From positions 1 to 64,000 of the forward strand of contig NZ_SATR01000020.1 in NCBI RefSeq assembly GCF_004551525.1: a stretch of 64,000 nt of DNA, read 5' to 3'. The notes under the pieces are model-generated. The model did not search any database and was not told the origin of the DNA. It saw only the letters and a program-made list of their open reading frames with translations. The translations under genes were made by a program, and so were the position numbers. Positions 40,287-48,266 of this stretch are shown here, one piece after another (positions within the stretch are counted from its first letter, which is position 1; each line of letters opens with the position of its first letter). Origin of the DNA: Vibrio ouci. Lineage in GTDB: Bacteria > Pseudomonadota > Gammaproteobacteria > Enterobacterales > Vibrionaceae.

Positions 40287-41432
40287 ATGAACCAAGCTAC
40301 TACTACAGCGGCGCCGATTTCGAGCACTACTCGCTGGTTGCGCTGGGCTAACTTGGCATTCATGTTGTATCTGCTACTTCTAGCGGTATCTATGGTAGGT
40401 AGTGGTTTCAAATGGGCAACTGGCGACCAAGCTAAAGTTCTATTTGAATTTGCCTCTCACCCTGTAGCAGGTTTGATGATCGGTTTAGTTGCAACCGCAC
40501 TTATCCAGTCTTCAAGTACAGTAACTTCCATTATCGTGGGCTTAGTAGCCGGCGGCCTTCCGGTGGAAACTGCAATCCCAATGGTTATGGGTGCAAACAT
40601 CGGTACAACAGTAACGAACACGCTAGTTTCTCTAGGCCACGTTCGCTGCAAAGAAGAATTTAAACGCGCATTTGCAAGTGCGACGATTCACGACTTCTTC
40701 AACCTATTAGCGGTAGCCATTTTCCTACCTCTAGAAATGATGTTCGGCATTCTTGATAAGATCTCACACTGGCTAGTTTCTCCATTCCTAGCAACAGGTG
40801 ATATGAGCATCAAAGGCCTAAACTTCATCAAACCAATTACTAAGCCAGTTGTAAGTGCTGTTAAGGAGCCACTAGCAACATTCGGTGACCAAGTTGGTGG
40901 CGTTCTACTTATCGTTCTGGGTATCGCAACAATCTTCGTTGCAATCACAGTGATGGGTAAACTAATGAAGAGTCTAATGGTTGGCCGTGCTCGTGAAATC
41001 CTGAAGAATGCAATCGGTCGTGGTCCAATTCACGGCATCGTATCTGGCTCTGTGGTAACAGTACTTGTTCAGTCTTCTTCTACGACAACAAGTCTAATGG
41101 TTCCACTGGTTGGTTCAGGCGTTCTTAAAGTACGTGATGTTTACCCGTTCACTCTTGGTGCAAACATCGGTACATGTATTACGGCTCTACTAGCAGCAAC
41201 AGCGGTGTCTGGCGAGTTCGCAGTATTCGCCTTACAGATTGCTCTAGTACACCTAGTGTTCAACATCATGGCAACAGTATTCATCTACGGCATCCCGTTC
41301 CTACGTGAACTACCAGTGAAAGCCGCTGACTTTATCTCTGATATGGCAGTGAAGAACAAAGCAGTCGTTGCAGGTTACCTTCTAGCAGTATTTGTAGCGC
41401 TGCCAGGTACTATCCTAGCGCTGACAGCTTAA
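40287..41432 (+). CDS. nptA: Sodium-dependent phosphate cotransporter (NptA/PNaS family)
   Basis: An inner-membrane Na+/phosphate symporter. The 381-residue protein contains the two inverted QSSS repeats typical of the family: ALIQSSSTVTSIIVGLV (about 80-96) and VLVQSSSTTTSLMVPLVG (about 258-275), each followed by GANIGT. The ATG at 40287 is preferred to 40281 because GGAG then has normal spacing. A terminator follows. The 3' 300 bases and terminator recur, diverged and deleted, at 44575-45024. Confidence 0.93.
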   Translation: MNQATTTAAPISSTTRWLRWANLAFMLYLLLLAVSMVGSGFKWATGDQAKVLFEFASHPVAGLMIGLVATALIQSSSTVTSIIVGLVAGGLPVETAIPMVMGANIGTTVTNTLVSLGHVRCKEEFKRAFASATIHDFFNLLAVAIFLPLEMMFGILDKISHWLVSPFLATGDMSIKGLNFIKPITKPVVSAVKEPLATFGDQVGGVLLIVLGIATIFVAITVMGKLMKSLMVGRAREILKNAIGRGPIHGIVSGSVVTVLVQSSSTTTSLMVPLVGSGVLKVRDVYPFTLGANIGTCITALLAATAVSGEFAVFALQIALVHLVFNIMATVFIYGIPFLRELPVKAADFISDMAVKNKAVVAGYLLAVFVALPGTILALTA

Positions 41433-41456
41433 TACTAAAACCATCGCTTATTGAAA

Positions 41457-41485
41457 GCCCGCTACTTAGGTAGCGGGCTTTTTTG
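41457..41485 (+). terminator. Terminator of nptA
   Basis: AGCCCGCTAC and GTAGCGGGCT (41457-41480) form a 10-bp stem followed by six T, 24 bases after the nptA stop. An identical hairpin follows the nptA remnant at 44950-44980. Confidence 0.9.
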
Positions 41486-41954
41486 TGTTTGGACGAAAGC
41501 GAGTCAAAGGCTTATTGAGATTCCCTACTCACTTCTTCTTCTCACAGTTGAGGTGACGCAATCAGGTCTAAACTGCATGCTTCTGAGTTATACGAACACT
41601 TTACACTACAAAAAACGAAAGATAGTAGATAGAGCTAGCTCTAGACGTCAGTTATAAGGACAGAAAGTGAAATTCAAATCGTCGAGAGTAACGAAGATAT
41701 GAAGCAAGTAACCGAAGCGCCCCCTCTTTCTAATAAACGAAATAGCTACATCAAAGAAGTATTCAGGTAACTATTTCAAACCCATTTATCCCTAAATGAG
41801 TTTAGGCTTTGGCCTATTCTTTGTAGCAAATCCATCATGCAACTTATTTCCAGCCTCACAGAGTAGATATTACTTCAAACTAAAGAGCCTCCAAACGTAA
41901 ACTGCCAGTCAATATGCCACCAAGTTAATAACTTGTGATCGAAATCCAAATAAC

Positions 41955-41973
41955 AACGACAATCACTATCATT
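41955..41973 (+). promoter_or_regulatory. Fur-box-like operator before the radical SAM operon
   Basis: AACGACAATCACTATCATT matches AATGANAATNATTNTCATT at 14 of 16 defined positions. It ends 54 bases before the radical SAM start codon, and a possible -10 TAAGAT lies at 41991-41996, so a repressor here would block the promoter. The rest of the 595-base gap 41433-42027 holds the nptA terminator, a fragment of Vibrio extragenic repeat (about 41488-41530) and no supported gene. Confidence 0.5.
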
Positions 41974-42027
41974 AGCACTAGCCTTTAAAGTAAGATGCTT
42001 TCAAAAAGTTAATCTTTGGTTTGGTCA

Positions 42028-43044
42028 ATGTTTAAAACAGAAATCTCCCCAGAAACGCTAACAATATTAACAACGTATCAATGCACTGCTGCTTGTAAGG
42101 ACTGTTGTTTTGAGTGCACTCCACAAGTATCAGTGAAGCTTACGGAAGAACAGATTAAAGATGCGATTCTACAGGCTAAACTGAATTTCCCCCTTCTGAA
42201 GCAGGTTGTGTTCTCTGGTGGTGAATGCTTTATGCTCAAAGACACTCTATTTCGCTCGATAGCATTGGCAACCTCTCTAGGGTTGGTAACAAGGTGTGTT
42301 ACAAATGCTTATTGGGCAAAGAATCGCTCAAGGGCTAATGAAATTGTCAGAGAACTTTCTAATTCAGGCCTTACAGAAGTAAATATCAGCACGGGATTAG
42401 ATCATCAACGCTGGGTTTCTTTAAACACAGTTGTTAATGCCTTAGAAGTTCTCGTTAGTCATTCAATCTCTACATTGATTACCATTGAATCAGATACAGA
42501 AACATCAACATGCTTAAGTGACTTAACTCAAAACCAGCGTGTACAAACCATCAGAAAAGAGCACTCGGAAAAATTTACTCTTCAGGTCAATGCGTGGATG
42601 CCTTTTCATAAAGACTCAGTGACGCGGCAAGTTATAGATATCAAAGAAATTGAGGGGGGATGTGATCAGTTGTTTAATAATTGTGTCATAACTGCAAATG
42701 GGGAGATTGCAGCATGTTGTGGCCTTACATTGGAACATATTGATGAAATTAAAGTTGGTAAGATAAATAACCTATCAGACTTCATTATTAACCAAGAAGA
42801 TGACTTTCTTAAACTCTGGATTTATACCGATGGCCCAATTGGGATAATTAAAACATTAATGGGTTTTGACTATTTCAAAGAGCACAATGTTCATCACCAA
42901 TGCCAAGCCTGTGTCATGTTACATAAAGATGAAGCCATCAAAAAACAATTATCAAGCACCTGGAAAGAGCATTTGATACCAACAATTCAGAAGTTTAATT
43001 TGAAGAAAAATGGCATAAGTGTTAAGAAAATGGAGTATGTATGA
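42028..43044 (+). CDS. Radical SAM / SPASM-like peptide-modifying enzyme
   Basis: A 338-residue radical SAM protein. The 4Fe-4S motif CTAACKDC (Cys19, 23, 26) is followed by two extra Cys (27, 30), and the SAM-binding SGGE motif lies at 63-66. The C-terminal third carries a SPASM-like auxiliary-cluster pattern: Cys212, Cys219 in NNCVITANGEIAACCG (Cys230, 231), then HHQCQAC (292, 295). SPASM enzymes commonly modify ribosomal peptides (crosslinks, epimerisation). ATG 42028 is preferred to TTG 42016; the ribosome binding site is weak. The stop overlaps the start of the next gene (ATGA), so the two are translationally coupled. A+T-rich relative to flanking core genes. The reaction is unknown. Confidence 0.85.
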   Translation: MFKTEISPETLTILTTYQCTAACKDCCFECTPQVSVKLTEEQIKDAILQAKLNFPLLKQVVFSGGECFMLKDTLFRSIALATSLGLVTRCVTNAYWAKNRSRANEIVRELSNSGLTEVNISTGLDHQRWVSLNTVVNALEVLVSHSISTLITIESDTETSTCLSDLTQNQRVQTIRKEHSEKFTLQVNAWMPFHKDSVTRQVIDIKEIEGGCDQLFNNCVITANGEIAACCGLTLEHIDEIKVGKINNLSDFIINQEDDFLKLWIYTDGPIGIIKTLMGFDYFKEHNVHHQCQACVMLHKDEAIKKQLSSTWKEHLIPTIQKFNLKKNGISVKKMEYV

Positions 43045-44081
43045 ATAAGAAATATTTGACTTATGGTGTAATCGGGACGCTTAGCACGACTGGAGCGTCG
43101 GTTAATGCTTTACCTGATGAAAACTCCAATCGGCTATATGGAAAACCTAAAAGTTTAGAGGTTGTCCCTACAAAAGAAATAACCCCACTACGACTGTCTA
43201 TGTCAAGAGCTGGCTTACCATCCTATGTTTGGGAGGATATTGAGGAATTAAACAAGATTTGGTCAAAAATGCATAGAGAACGATTACCCATTGTCAATTA
43301 TGTGAACATTCTCGATCGAGCCTCTTTACGCACTGAGACTAAGCACATTTTAACCCAAGATAATGCTTATAAGATTCTTAAGCTAATGGCATCCCCTTCT
43401 GTAACTGGTATGGTAAATAATCAAGATTATGAAGGTCTATTGACGGAGTTAGATAAGCTTGGACTATGGAACACCAACGATGAAATAAGCTTGCAAAACA
43501 AGTTCCAAGAAATTTTTACTGCAAATGACCAAATTAGCTCTCAAGTTCAAAAAAGCCTTTCAGGAGTTGAGAACCTAGAATTTGATAACGATATTCAATT
43601 CTTACAGCGTAATATTCAACCCAATATGCAAGAGAGCGTTGTAGCAGCAGCTGCTGTGGTCGTAGTTGTAGCAGTTGCAGCAGCGACTTACGTGGCGGCG
43701 GCTGTAAACGTAGCTGCTGCTGGTAACGTCATCGCATATTTAGCAGTAGCTGTAAATGCAGCGGTCACAGTGCAAGGCAATGTAGGTGTAACAGGAGGCT
43801 CAGGAGTTCATGGTGGGCCAAGTTGCGGCAGCTGCCATGAAAGCTCTTTTTCTAGAATGACCGCTCAATCTAATCACAACTTTAAGACCATGACGTACTT
43901 AGCTGCCATCAATAATAATCAAGAAATTATGTCATTAGCGCATAAAGATTTCCAAAAAAAAGAAGTCCGTGCAATTATTAATGCTGCATTGAATACGGGA
44001 TTAATTCACATTGAAGATGATAAAAAAGAAAAAGTTTTTTTAGTATTGGATAAAGTGGTCGATTCAAGTTTCACATATTAG
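43041..44081 (+). CDS. Secreted protein with Ala/Val/Asn/Gly-rich low-complexity segment; putative radical SAM substrate
   Basis: I do not recognise this 346-residue protein. It has a signal-peptide-like N-terminus (1-23, ending SVNA) and a helical-looking domain (about 50-195). A segment of almost pure Ala and Val with regular Asn, Gly and two Tyr follows (199-250; e.g. AAAVNVAAAGNVIAYLAVAV), then a Gly-rich linker and SCGSCHESS (261-269, a CxxC). A polar C-terminal domain (about 270-346) ends the protein. The start overlaps the radical SAM stop and GGAG lies 5 bases upstream, so it is the obvious enzyme partner. The composition of 199-250 recalls polytheonamide-type proteusin cores, but position (internal) and leader (Sec-like) differ. 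Confidence 0.7.
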   Translation: MNKKYLTYGVIGTLSTTGASVNALPDENSNRLYGKPKSLEVVPTKEITPLRLSMSRAGLPSYVWEDIEELNKIWSKMHRERLPIVNYVNILDRASLRTETKHILTQDNAYKILKLMASPSVTGMVNNQDYEGLLTELDKLGLWNTNDEISLQNKFQEIFTANDQISSQVQKSLSGVENLEFDNDIQFLQRNIQPNMQESVVAAAAVVVVVAVAAATYVAAAVNVAAAGNVIAYLAVAVNAAVTVQGNVGVTGGSGVHGGPSCGSCHESSFSRMTAQSNHNFKTMTYLAAINNNQEIMSLAHKDFQKKEVRAIINAALNTGLIHIEDDKKEKVFLVLDKVVDSSFTY

Positions 44082-44090
44082 GAGAAAGTT

Positions 44091-44591
44091 ATGAGTGAAA
44101 GTCTAAAGATAGACTCTAGTATTTACATATGGTTAATTGTGATCGTTTTTGTATTACCTACAGTCATAACACTAATTTCTGAATTTTTTTTCACTAAACG
44201 CCTGACATTAAAGGTTTCAGTGTTAGCAGTATTTATAATGGGAGTTGTAACTGTTGCTCTTTCCTATCAACTCCAAGGAACTAAAGTTATAGTTACTGAT
44301 AATAAACTGGTATTAAAAAGTATGTTTTATTCATCGGAAGTTCTTCTAGAAGACATTACTTCGGTAGAGTCTTTTGCACAAGAGTTGCCGACGCAATATT
44401 ACTTAATACAGCGAACTAACGGTATTCAACTACCAGGTTACTTTTCGGGTCATTATAAAACACACAACAAATTAGATTCATTTGTACTTGCTACATACCC
44501 ACCTTATTTAGTTGTTACAACACGCGATAAGTCACTTTTCATTTTTTCTGGTTCAGATGCACTTAGAAAAGCGTTGTTAAAAAGCCTCTAG
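44091..44591 (+). CDS. Small membrane protein with bacterial PH-like domain
   Basis: A 166-residue protein of the third operon position. It has two N-terminal transmembrane helices (about 11-30 and 39-58), then a beta-rich cytoplasmic or periplasmic domain (about 63-166; VIVTDNKLVLKSMFYSSEVLLEDITSV-like strands, YLVVTTRDKSLFIFSG) resembling bacterial PH domains. Good ribosome binding site AGGAG, overlapping the upstream stop. The final codons lie in DNA homologous to nptA (from 44575), so the C-terminus may have been truncated or replaced at the recombination junction. Possible role: export, immunity or anchoring for the operon product; unproven. Confidence 0.65.
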   Translation: MSESLKIDSSIYIWLIVIVFVLPTVITLISEFFFTKRLTLKVSVLAVFIMGVVTVALSYQLQGTKVIVTDNKLVLKSMFYSSEVLLEDITSVESFAQELPTQYYLIQRTNGIQLPGYFSGHYKTHNKLDSFVLATYPPYLVVTTRDKSLFIFSGSDALRKALLKSL

Positions 44592-44926
44592 CAACATTTG
44601 GTAACTAAGTTGGTGACATTCTAAAGGTACGTGACGTTTACCCGTTCACTCTGGGCGCTAACATCGGTACATGTATTACGGCTCTACTAGCAACAGTAGT
44701 ATCTGGCGAGTTCGCAGTATTCGCTCTACAGATTGCTCTAGTGCACCTAGTGTTCAACATCATGGCAACAGTATTCATCTACGGCATCCCGTTCCTACGT
44801 GAGATTCCAGTGAAAGGTGCAGACCTTATCTCTGACATGGCAGTGAAGAACAAAGCCGTTGTTGCTGGTTACCTACTAGCAGTATTCGTTGCGCTACCAG
44901 GTACTATCCTAGCGCTGACAGCTTAA
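44575..44926 (+). pseudogene. nptA 3'-end remnant (deleted, diverged copy)
   Basis: 44575-44623 aligns with 40859-40907 inside nptA, and 44624-44926 aligns with about 41127-41432, so some 219 bases are missing between them. A 3-base in-frame deletion and many mostly synonymous substitutions separate the copies, while the TAA stop, the following terminator and some 50 more bases are nearly identical. The reading frame has no intact start and an early in-frame stop. It marks the right edge of the accessory operon. Confidence 0.88.
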
Positions 44927-44949
44927 TACTAAAACCATCGCTTATTGAA

Positions 44950-44980
44950 AGCCCGCTACTTAGGTAGCGGGCTTTTTTTG
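44950..44980 (+). terminator. Terminator copy after the nptA remnant
   Basis: The same AGCCCGCTAC/GTAGCGGGCT hairpin as at 41457-41480, followed by seven T. It probably now terminates the radical SAM operon. Confidence 0.85.
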
Positions 44981-44981
44981 T

Positions 44982-45044
44982 GTTTGGACGAAAGCGAGTC
45001 AAAGGCTTATTGAGATTCCCTACTCGCTCCTTCGTCACTCTCGA
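44982..45044. repeat. Vibrio extragenic repeat, left part, interrupted by the IS
   Basis: AAGCGAGTCAAAGGCTTATTG, then GAGATTCCCTACTCGCTCC and TTCGTCACTC match the right half of the 132-bp tandem units at 63609-64000. The expected end GGAATGAC appears only after the insertion sequence (46372-46379), so the element was split by the insertion. Confidence 0.65.
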
Positions 45045-46371
45045 TGTATGGACTCCCTCCCTCAAGAGGGTACTAGAATTTATGGTGACCAAACCTAAAC
45101 TCAAGGAGTCCATACATGAGAAAGTCTATAACCATTGCTATCGATTTGGCAAAAAGCTCTTTTCAAGTCTGTAAGCTCAACGGCACTTCTTGTGAGTTCA
45201 ATAAGTCATTCACGCGCAACAAATTAAAGTCGTGGTTAATCCAACAACCATCGGCGACTGTTGTTATGGAGGCATGCGCTACCGCCCATTATTGGGGACG
45301 GTTTTGCTCAGAATTAGGACATACTGTCCAACTTATTGCCCCTAAATACGTTACCGCCTTTCGTAGCGGTCAAAAGACCGATAAAAATGATGCTATTGCG
45401 ATTGCTGTCGCTTCTCAGCAACCCAATGCTAGGTTTATTGCGCTGAAGTCTGTTGATGAGCAAGCGTTGCAATCTATTGAAAGGATACGCCAGCACCTTA
45501 ACAACTCGATGACAGCTACGGCCAATATGGCGCGTGCTTTAGTTGCTGAGTTTGGATTGGAAATACCTAAAGGAGTGAGCGCCTTTAAACGCCGTATTCC
45601 TGAAATATTAGAAGACGCAGAAAATACTTTGCCTGATATTTTGAGGGAGCATATCGCTAAAACATTTGACCTGTATGAAACACTATCTAGACAGAAAGAT
45701 GAGCTTGAATCCCAACTCGCCAACCATCTTAAATGTCATGAGTCGTGCAAAAAACTAGAAGCACTAGAAGGTGTTGGCCCCGTTAATGCCCTAGGCCTTT
45801 ACCTTTCCTTGGGGGCCACTGGGGGAAACTTCAAAAATGGTCGAGAAGCATCAGCCTGTATAGGTCTTACACCAAAACAACATAGTACTGGCGGAAAAGT
45901 TGTTTTGCTCGGTATCAGCAAAAATGCAGCCCAGAAACGATTACGTTCCAATTTAATCCAAGGTGCACTTTCAGTGGCAAGGCAAGTTGAAAAACGGGAG
46001 CCTAAAAATCAAAAAGAAGCTTGGCTCAAATCCCTTATTCATAGGGCTGGACTGATGAAAGCGGCGGTTGCTCTGGCGAACAAAACGACAAGAACGGCTT
46101 GGGCACTTTTACACTACGGAAGTGAATATCAACTTCCAAGCACAACATAAAGGCCCTAATAACGTAAAGCACATCCTGATATAGCGAAGAACAGGTAAGA
46201 CCGACCTTGAAGAGCCAGATCATTCCATTGGGTAATCCCCGAGTTCTCGAAATGGCATCAAGGTGCGAATACATCTAGGGTCAGAGTTAGCTACTCATCA
46301 AAACCCGAATATACGCATGCATCTAATCTATTCTCGCTAAAAAGGTTGTGTTTACTTGGGAGTCCATATAT
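45044..46371 (+). mobile_element. IS110-family (IS1111-like) insertion sequence
   Basis: One transposase gene flanked by subterminal inverted repeats TATGGACTCCC (45047-45057) and GGGAGTCCATA (46358-46368), an 11-bp perfect match. Subterminal repeats are characteristic of the IS1111 subgroup, which lacks true terminal repeats and target duplications. Outside the repeats, the two halves of a Vibrio extragenic repeat can be rejoined, which fixes the ends to within a few bases. The 3' non-coding part (46151-46357) has no other gene. Confidence 0.8.
45116..46150 (+). CDS. IS110-family transposase (DEDD type)
   Basis: A 344-residue transposase. The N-terminal RuvC-like DEDD domain shows ITIAIDLAKSSFQV (Asp9), VVMEACATAHYWG (Glu) and GQKTDKNDAIAIA (two Asp). 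The C-terminal Transposase_20 domain shows LEALEGVGPVNALGLYLSLG, FKNGREASACIGLTPKQHSTGGK (conserved Ser) and GISKNAAQKRLRSNLIQGA. Full length and uninterrupted, so it may be active. An AAGGAG ribosome binding site precedes the ATG. Confidence 0.93.
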   Translation: MRKSITIAIDLAKSSFQVCKLNGTSCEFNKSFTRNKLKSWLIQQPSATVVMEACATAHYWGRFCSELGHTVQLIAPKYVTAFRSGQKTDKNDAIAIAVASQQPNARFIALKSVDEQALQSIERIRQHLNNSMTATANMARALVAEFGLEIPKGVSAFKRRIPEILEDAENTLPDILREHIAKTFDLYETLSRQKDELESQLANHLKCHESCKKLEALEGVGPVNALGLYLSLGATGGNFKNGREASACIGLTPKQHSTGGKVVLLGISKNAAQKRLRSNLIQGALSVARQVEKREPKNQKEAWLKSLIHRAGLMKAAVALANKTTRTAWALLHYGSEYQLPSTT

Positions 46372-46485
46372 GGAATGACAGGTTCAACTCCTCTTGAAGG
46401 ACGAAGTTCTCTCTCTATTCTCGGAACGCAGTGTTCTCATAGCAAAGCGTTTTATAGGGCGCAGCCCACTCCATCACCTACAAAA

Positions 46486-46508
46486 AAGCCGCCTATGAAA
46501 GGCGGCTT
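46486..46508 (-). terminator. Terminator of thyA
   Basis: AAGCCGCC and GGCGGCTT form the stem; on the minus strand it is followed by six T. It lies 20 bases past the thyA stop. The rest of 46372-46527 shows nothing recognisable. Confidence 0.85.
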
Positions 46509-46527
46509 AGACAATTAAACTTGTTCG

Positions 46528-47379
46528 TTATACCGAGAACGGATACTTAATCGCTTCGTGGTGCTCGTAACCTTCGACCCAGAAGTCATCCAATGTTACC
46601 CAGGTTTCTAAATCTTCAAGAGACTTAATCTCTGGGTTGATATGGAAAGTCGCAGCCTTTAGTGGCTCACGCTTGAGTTGAACATCACGCATAAGCTCTA
46701 GCTGATCTTCATAGATATGCGCATTGACAATCTTGTGGAAGGCCTGACCCGCCTTCTTACCCGTGATCTGCGCCATAATCGCAAGAAACACGTAAACCTG
46801 AACCATATTGAAGTTAAGGCCTAGAGGAACATCACATGAGCGCTGAGTACTGTTTAAGTACAGAGTGTCACCTAATAGCGAAAAGTGATGGCTGTACATA
46901 CAAGGGCGTAAACAGCCCATATGGAACTCACCTGGGTTGTAGAAATTAAGAATTTCACCACGGTCGTCAACGCCACGAGTCAGATCATCAACAATCTTAC
47001 GTAACTGATCGATATGACCGCCATCTGGTTTAGCCCAAGCACGACCTTGTACACCGTACACGCGTCCCATGTCGTCTTCACCCTTACGCAAAGGGTTATT
47101 CAGCCAGGTATCATTCAGGTTGGCATTGGCATCCCAAGTCTTAGTACCTAGTTTACGAAAATCATCGGCATTATCGTAACCGCGGATATAACCAAGCAAC
47201 TCAGCGACTGCTGCTTTCCAGAAGCTCTTACGGGTTGTCACCAAAGGAAACTGGTTGTTGGCTACATCGTAAGTTAGATCGGCATTAATCACGGTTAGGC
47301 AGCGTTTGCCTGTGCGTTCATTTTCTACCCACTCACCTTGGTCAACGATACGCTGACAGAGATCTAAATACTGTTTCAC
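46528..47379 (-). CDS. thyA: Thymidylate synthase
   Basis: ThyA methylates dUMP to dTMP using methylene-tetrahydrofolate. The 283-residue protein has the catalytic Cys in [27 protein letters not shown] (dUMP phosphate and base contacts) and NAHIYEDQ. The sequence is longer than E. coli ThyA (264), with an extra segment after residue 80, a form found in vibrios. The start is GTG 47379 with AAGGA upstream. It follows lgt by 9 bases; lgt-thyA linkage is conserved in enterobacteria. Confidence 0.96.
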   Translation of the reverse strand: MKQYLDLCQRIVDQGEWVENERTGKRCLTVINADLTYDVANNQFPLVTTRKSFWKAAVAELLGYIRGYDNADDFRKLGTKTWDANANLNDTWLNNPLRKGEDDMGRVYGVQGRAWAKPDGGHIDQLRKIVDDLTRGVDDRGEILNFYNPGEFHMGCLRPCMYSHHFSLLGDTLYLNSTQRSCDVPLGLNFNMVQVYVFLAIMAQITGKKAGQAFHKIVNAHIYEDQLELMRDVQLKREPLKAATFHINPEIKSLEDLETWVTLDDFWVEGYEHHEAIKYPFSV

Positions 47380-47388
47380 ACCAATTCC

Positions 47389-48210
47389 TTACTTCGTTTG
47401 TTGTGGTAACTCGTCTTTGTAATGGCCACGCTTGTACGCCCAAACCATCATCAAAATACCAATGATCACCATAGGTAGAGATAGGATTTGTCCCATTGAG
47501 ATAAACCCACCAAACAGACCTAAATGAGCATCAGGTTCACGTACATATTCTACTAGGAATCGGAATGTACCATATCCTGCCAAAAATAGCCCTGATACTG
47601 CGCCAAGAGGACGAGGCTTCTTAATAAACCAGTTCAAGATGAAGAACAGTACAATCCCTTCTAGGAACATTTCATATAACTGTGAAGGGTGACGTGGCAG
47701 TGGGCCACCATTAGGGAAGACAAATGCCCAAGGAACGTCAGTCACACGGCCCCAAAGCTCGCTGTTCATAAAGTTACCGAGACGACCCATGCCTAAACCA
47801 AATGGCACTAGCGGGGCGATAAAGTCAGCCACACCAAAGAAGGTTCGGCCATTTTTATGCGCATACCAGAACATCGCCGTAATCACACCCAGCAATCCGC
47901 CATGGAATGACATCCCCCCCGTCCATACCTTAAATAGGTAGATAGGATCTTGTAGGAACAGCTCAAAGTTGTAGAACAGCACGTAGCCAACTCGACCACC
48001 AATCACTACACCGAGGAAGCCGGCAAAAAGTAAGTCTGAAACTTGTTCTCTTGTCCAACCGCTATCAGGCTTATCTGCGCGTCGGTTTGCTAACCAAAGA
48101 GCGAAAGCAAAACCCACTAGGTACATTAAACCGTACCAACGAATAGAAAGGGGGCCAATAGAGACCAATACAGGGTCTATATTAGGAAAGGAAAGGTATC
48201 CCTGAGACAT
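47389..48210 (-). CDS. lgt: Prolipoprotein diacylglyceryl transferase
   Basis: Lgt transfers diacylglycerol from phosphatidylglycerol to the lipobox Cys, the first step of lipoprotein maturation. The 273-residue membrane protein has seven predicted helices, the catalytic region [11 protein letters not shown] and the signature [14 protein letters not shown], plus HPSQLYE. Length matches the family. It is upstream of thyA in the same direction. Confidence 0.97.
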   Translation of the reverse strand: MSQGYLSFPNIDPVLVSIGPLSIRWYGLMYLVGFAFALWLANRRADKPDSGWTREQVSDLLFAGFLGVVIGGRVGYVLFYNFELFLQDPIYLFKVWTGGMSFHGGLLGVITAMFWYAHKNGRTFFGVADFIAPLVPFGLGMGRLGNFMNSELWGRVTDVPWAFVFPNGGPLPRHPSQLYEMFLEGIVLFFILNWFIKKPRPLGAVSGLFLAGYGTFRFLVEYVREPDAHLGLFGGFISMGQILSLPMVIIGILMMVWAYKRGHYKDELPQQTK

Positions 48211-48266
48211 AGGACTTTTACTCTTATTAAGTTTAGATAATCATGAAGCGTATAGATGAGAGTGCC

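Noticed and set aside
41699..41770. 23-codon ORF in the gap before the radical SAM operon
   Set aside because: Weak ribosome binding site, no recognisable features and no coupling to a neighbour; too short to support.
43041..44081. Assignment of the Ala/Val-rich protein to the proteusin (NHLP/Nif11 leader) family
   Set aside because: No nitrile-hydratase-like or Nif11-like leader is visible and the low-complexity segment is not C-terminal, so only a compositional resemblance is claimed.
44741..44926. ORF reading the last 61 codons of the nptA copy
   Set aside because: It is the in-frame tail of a truncated duplicate, so it is described as part of the pseudogene rather than as a gene.
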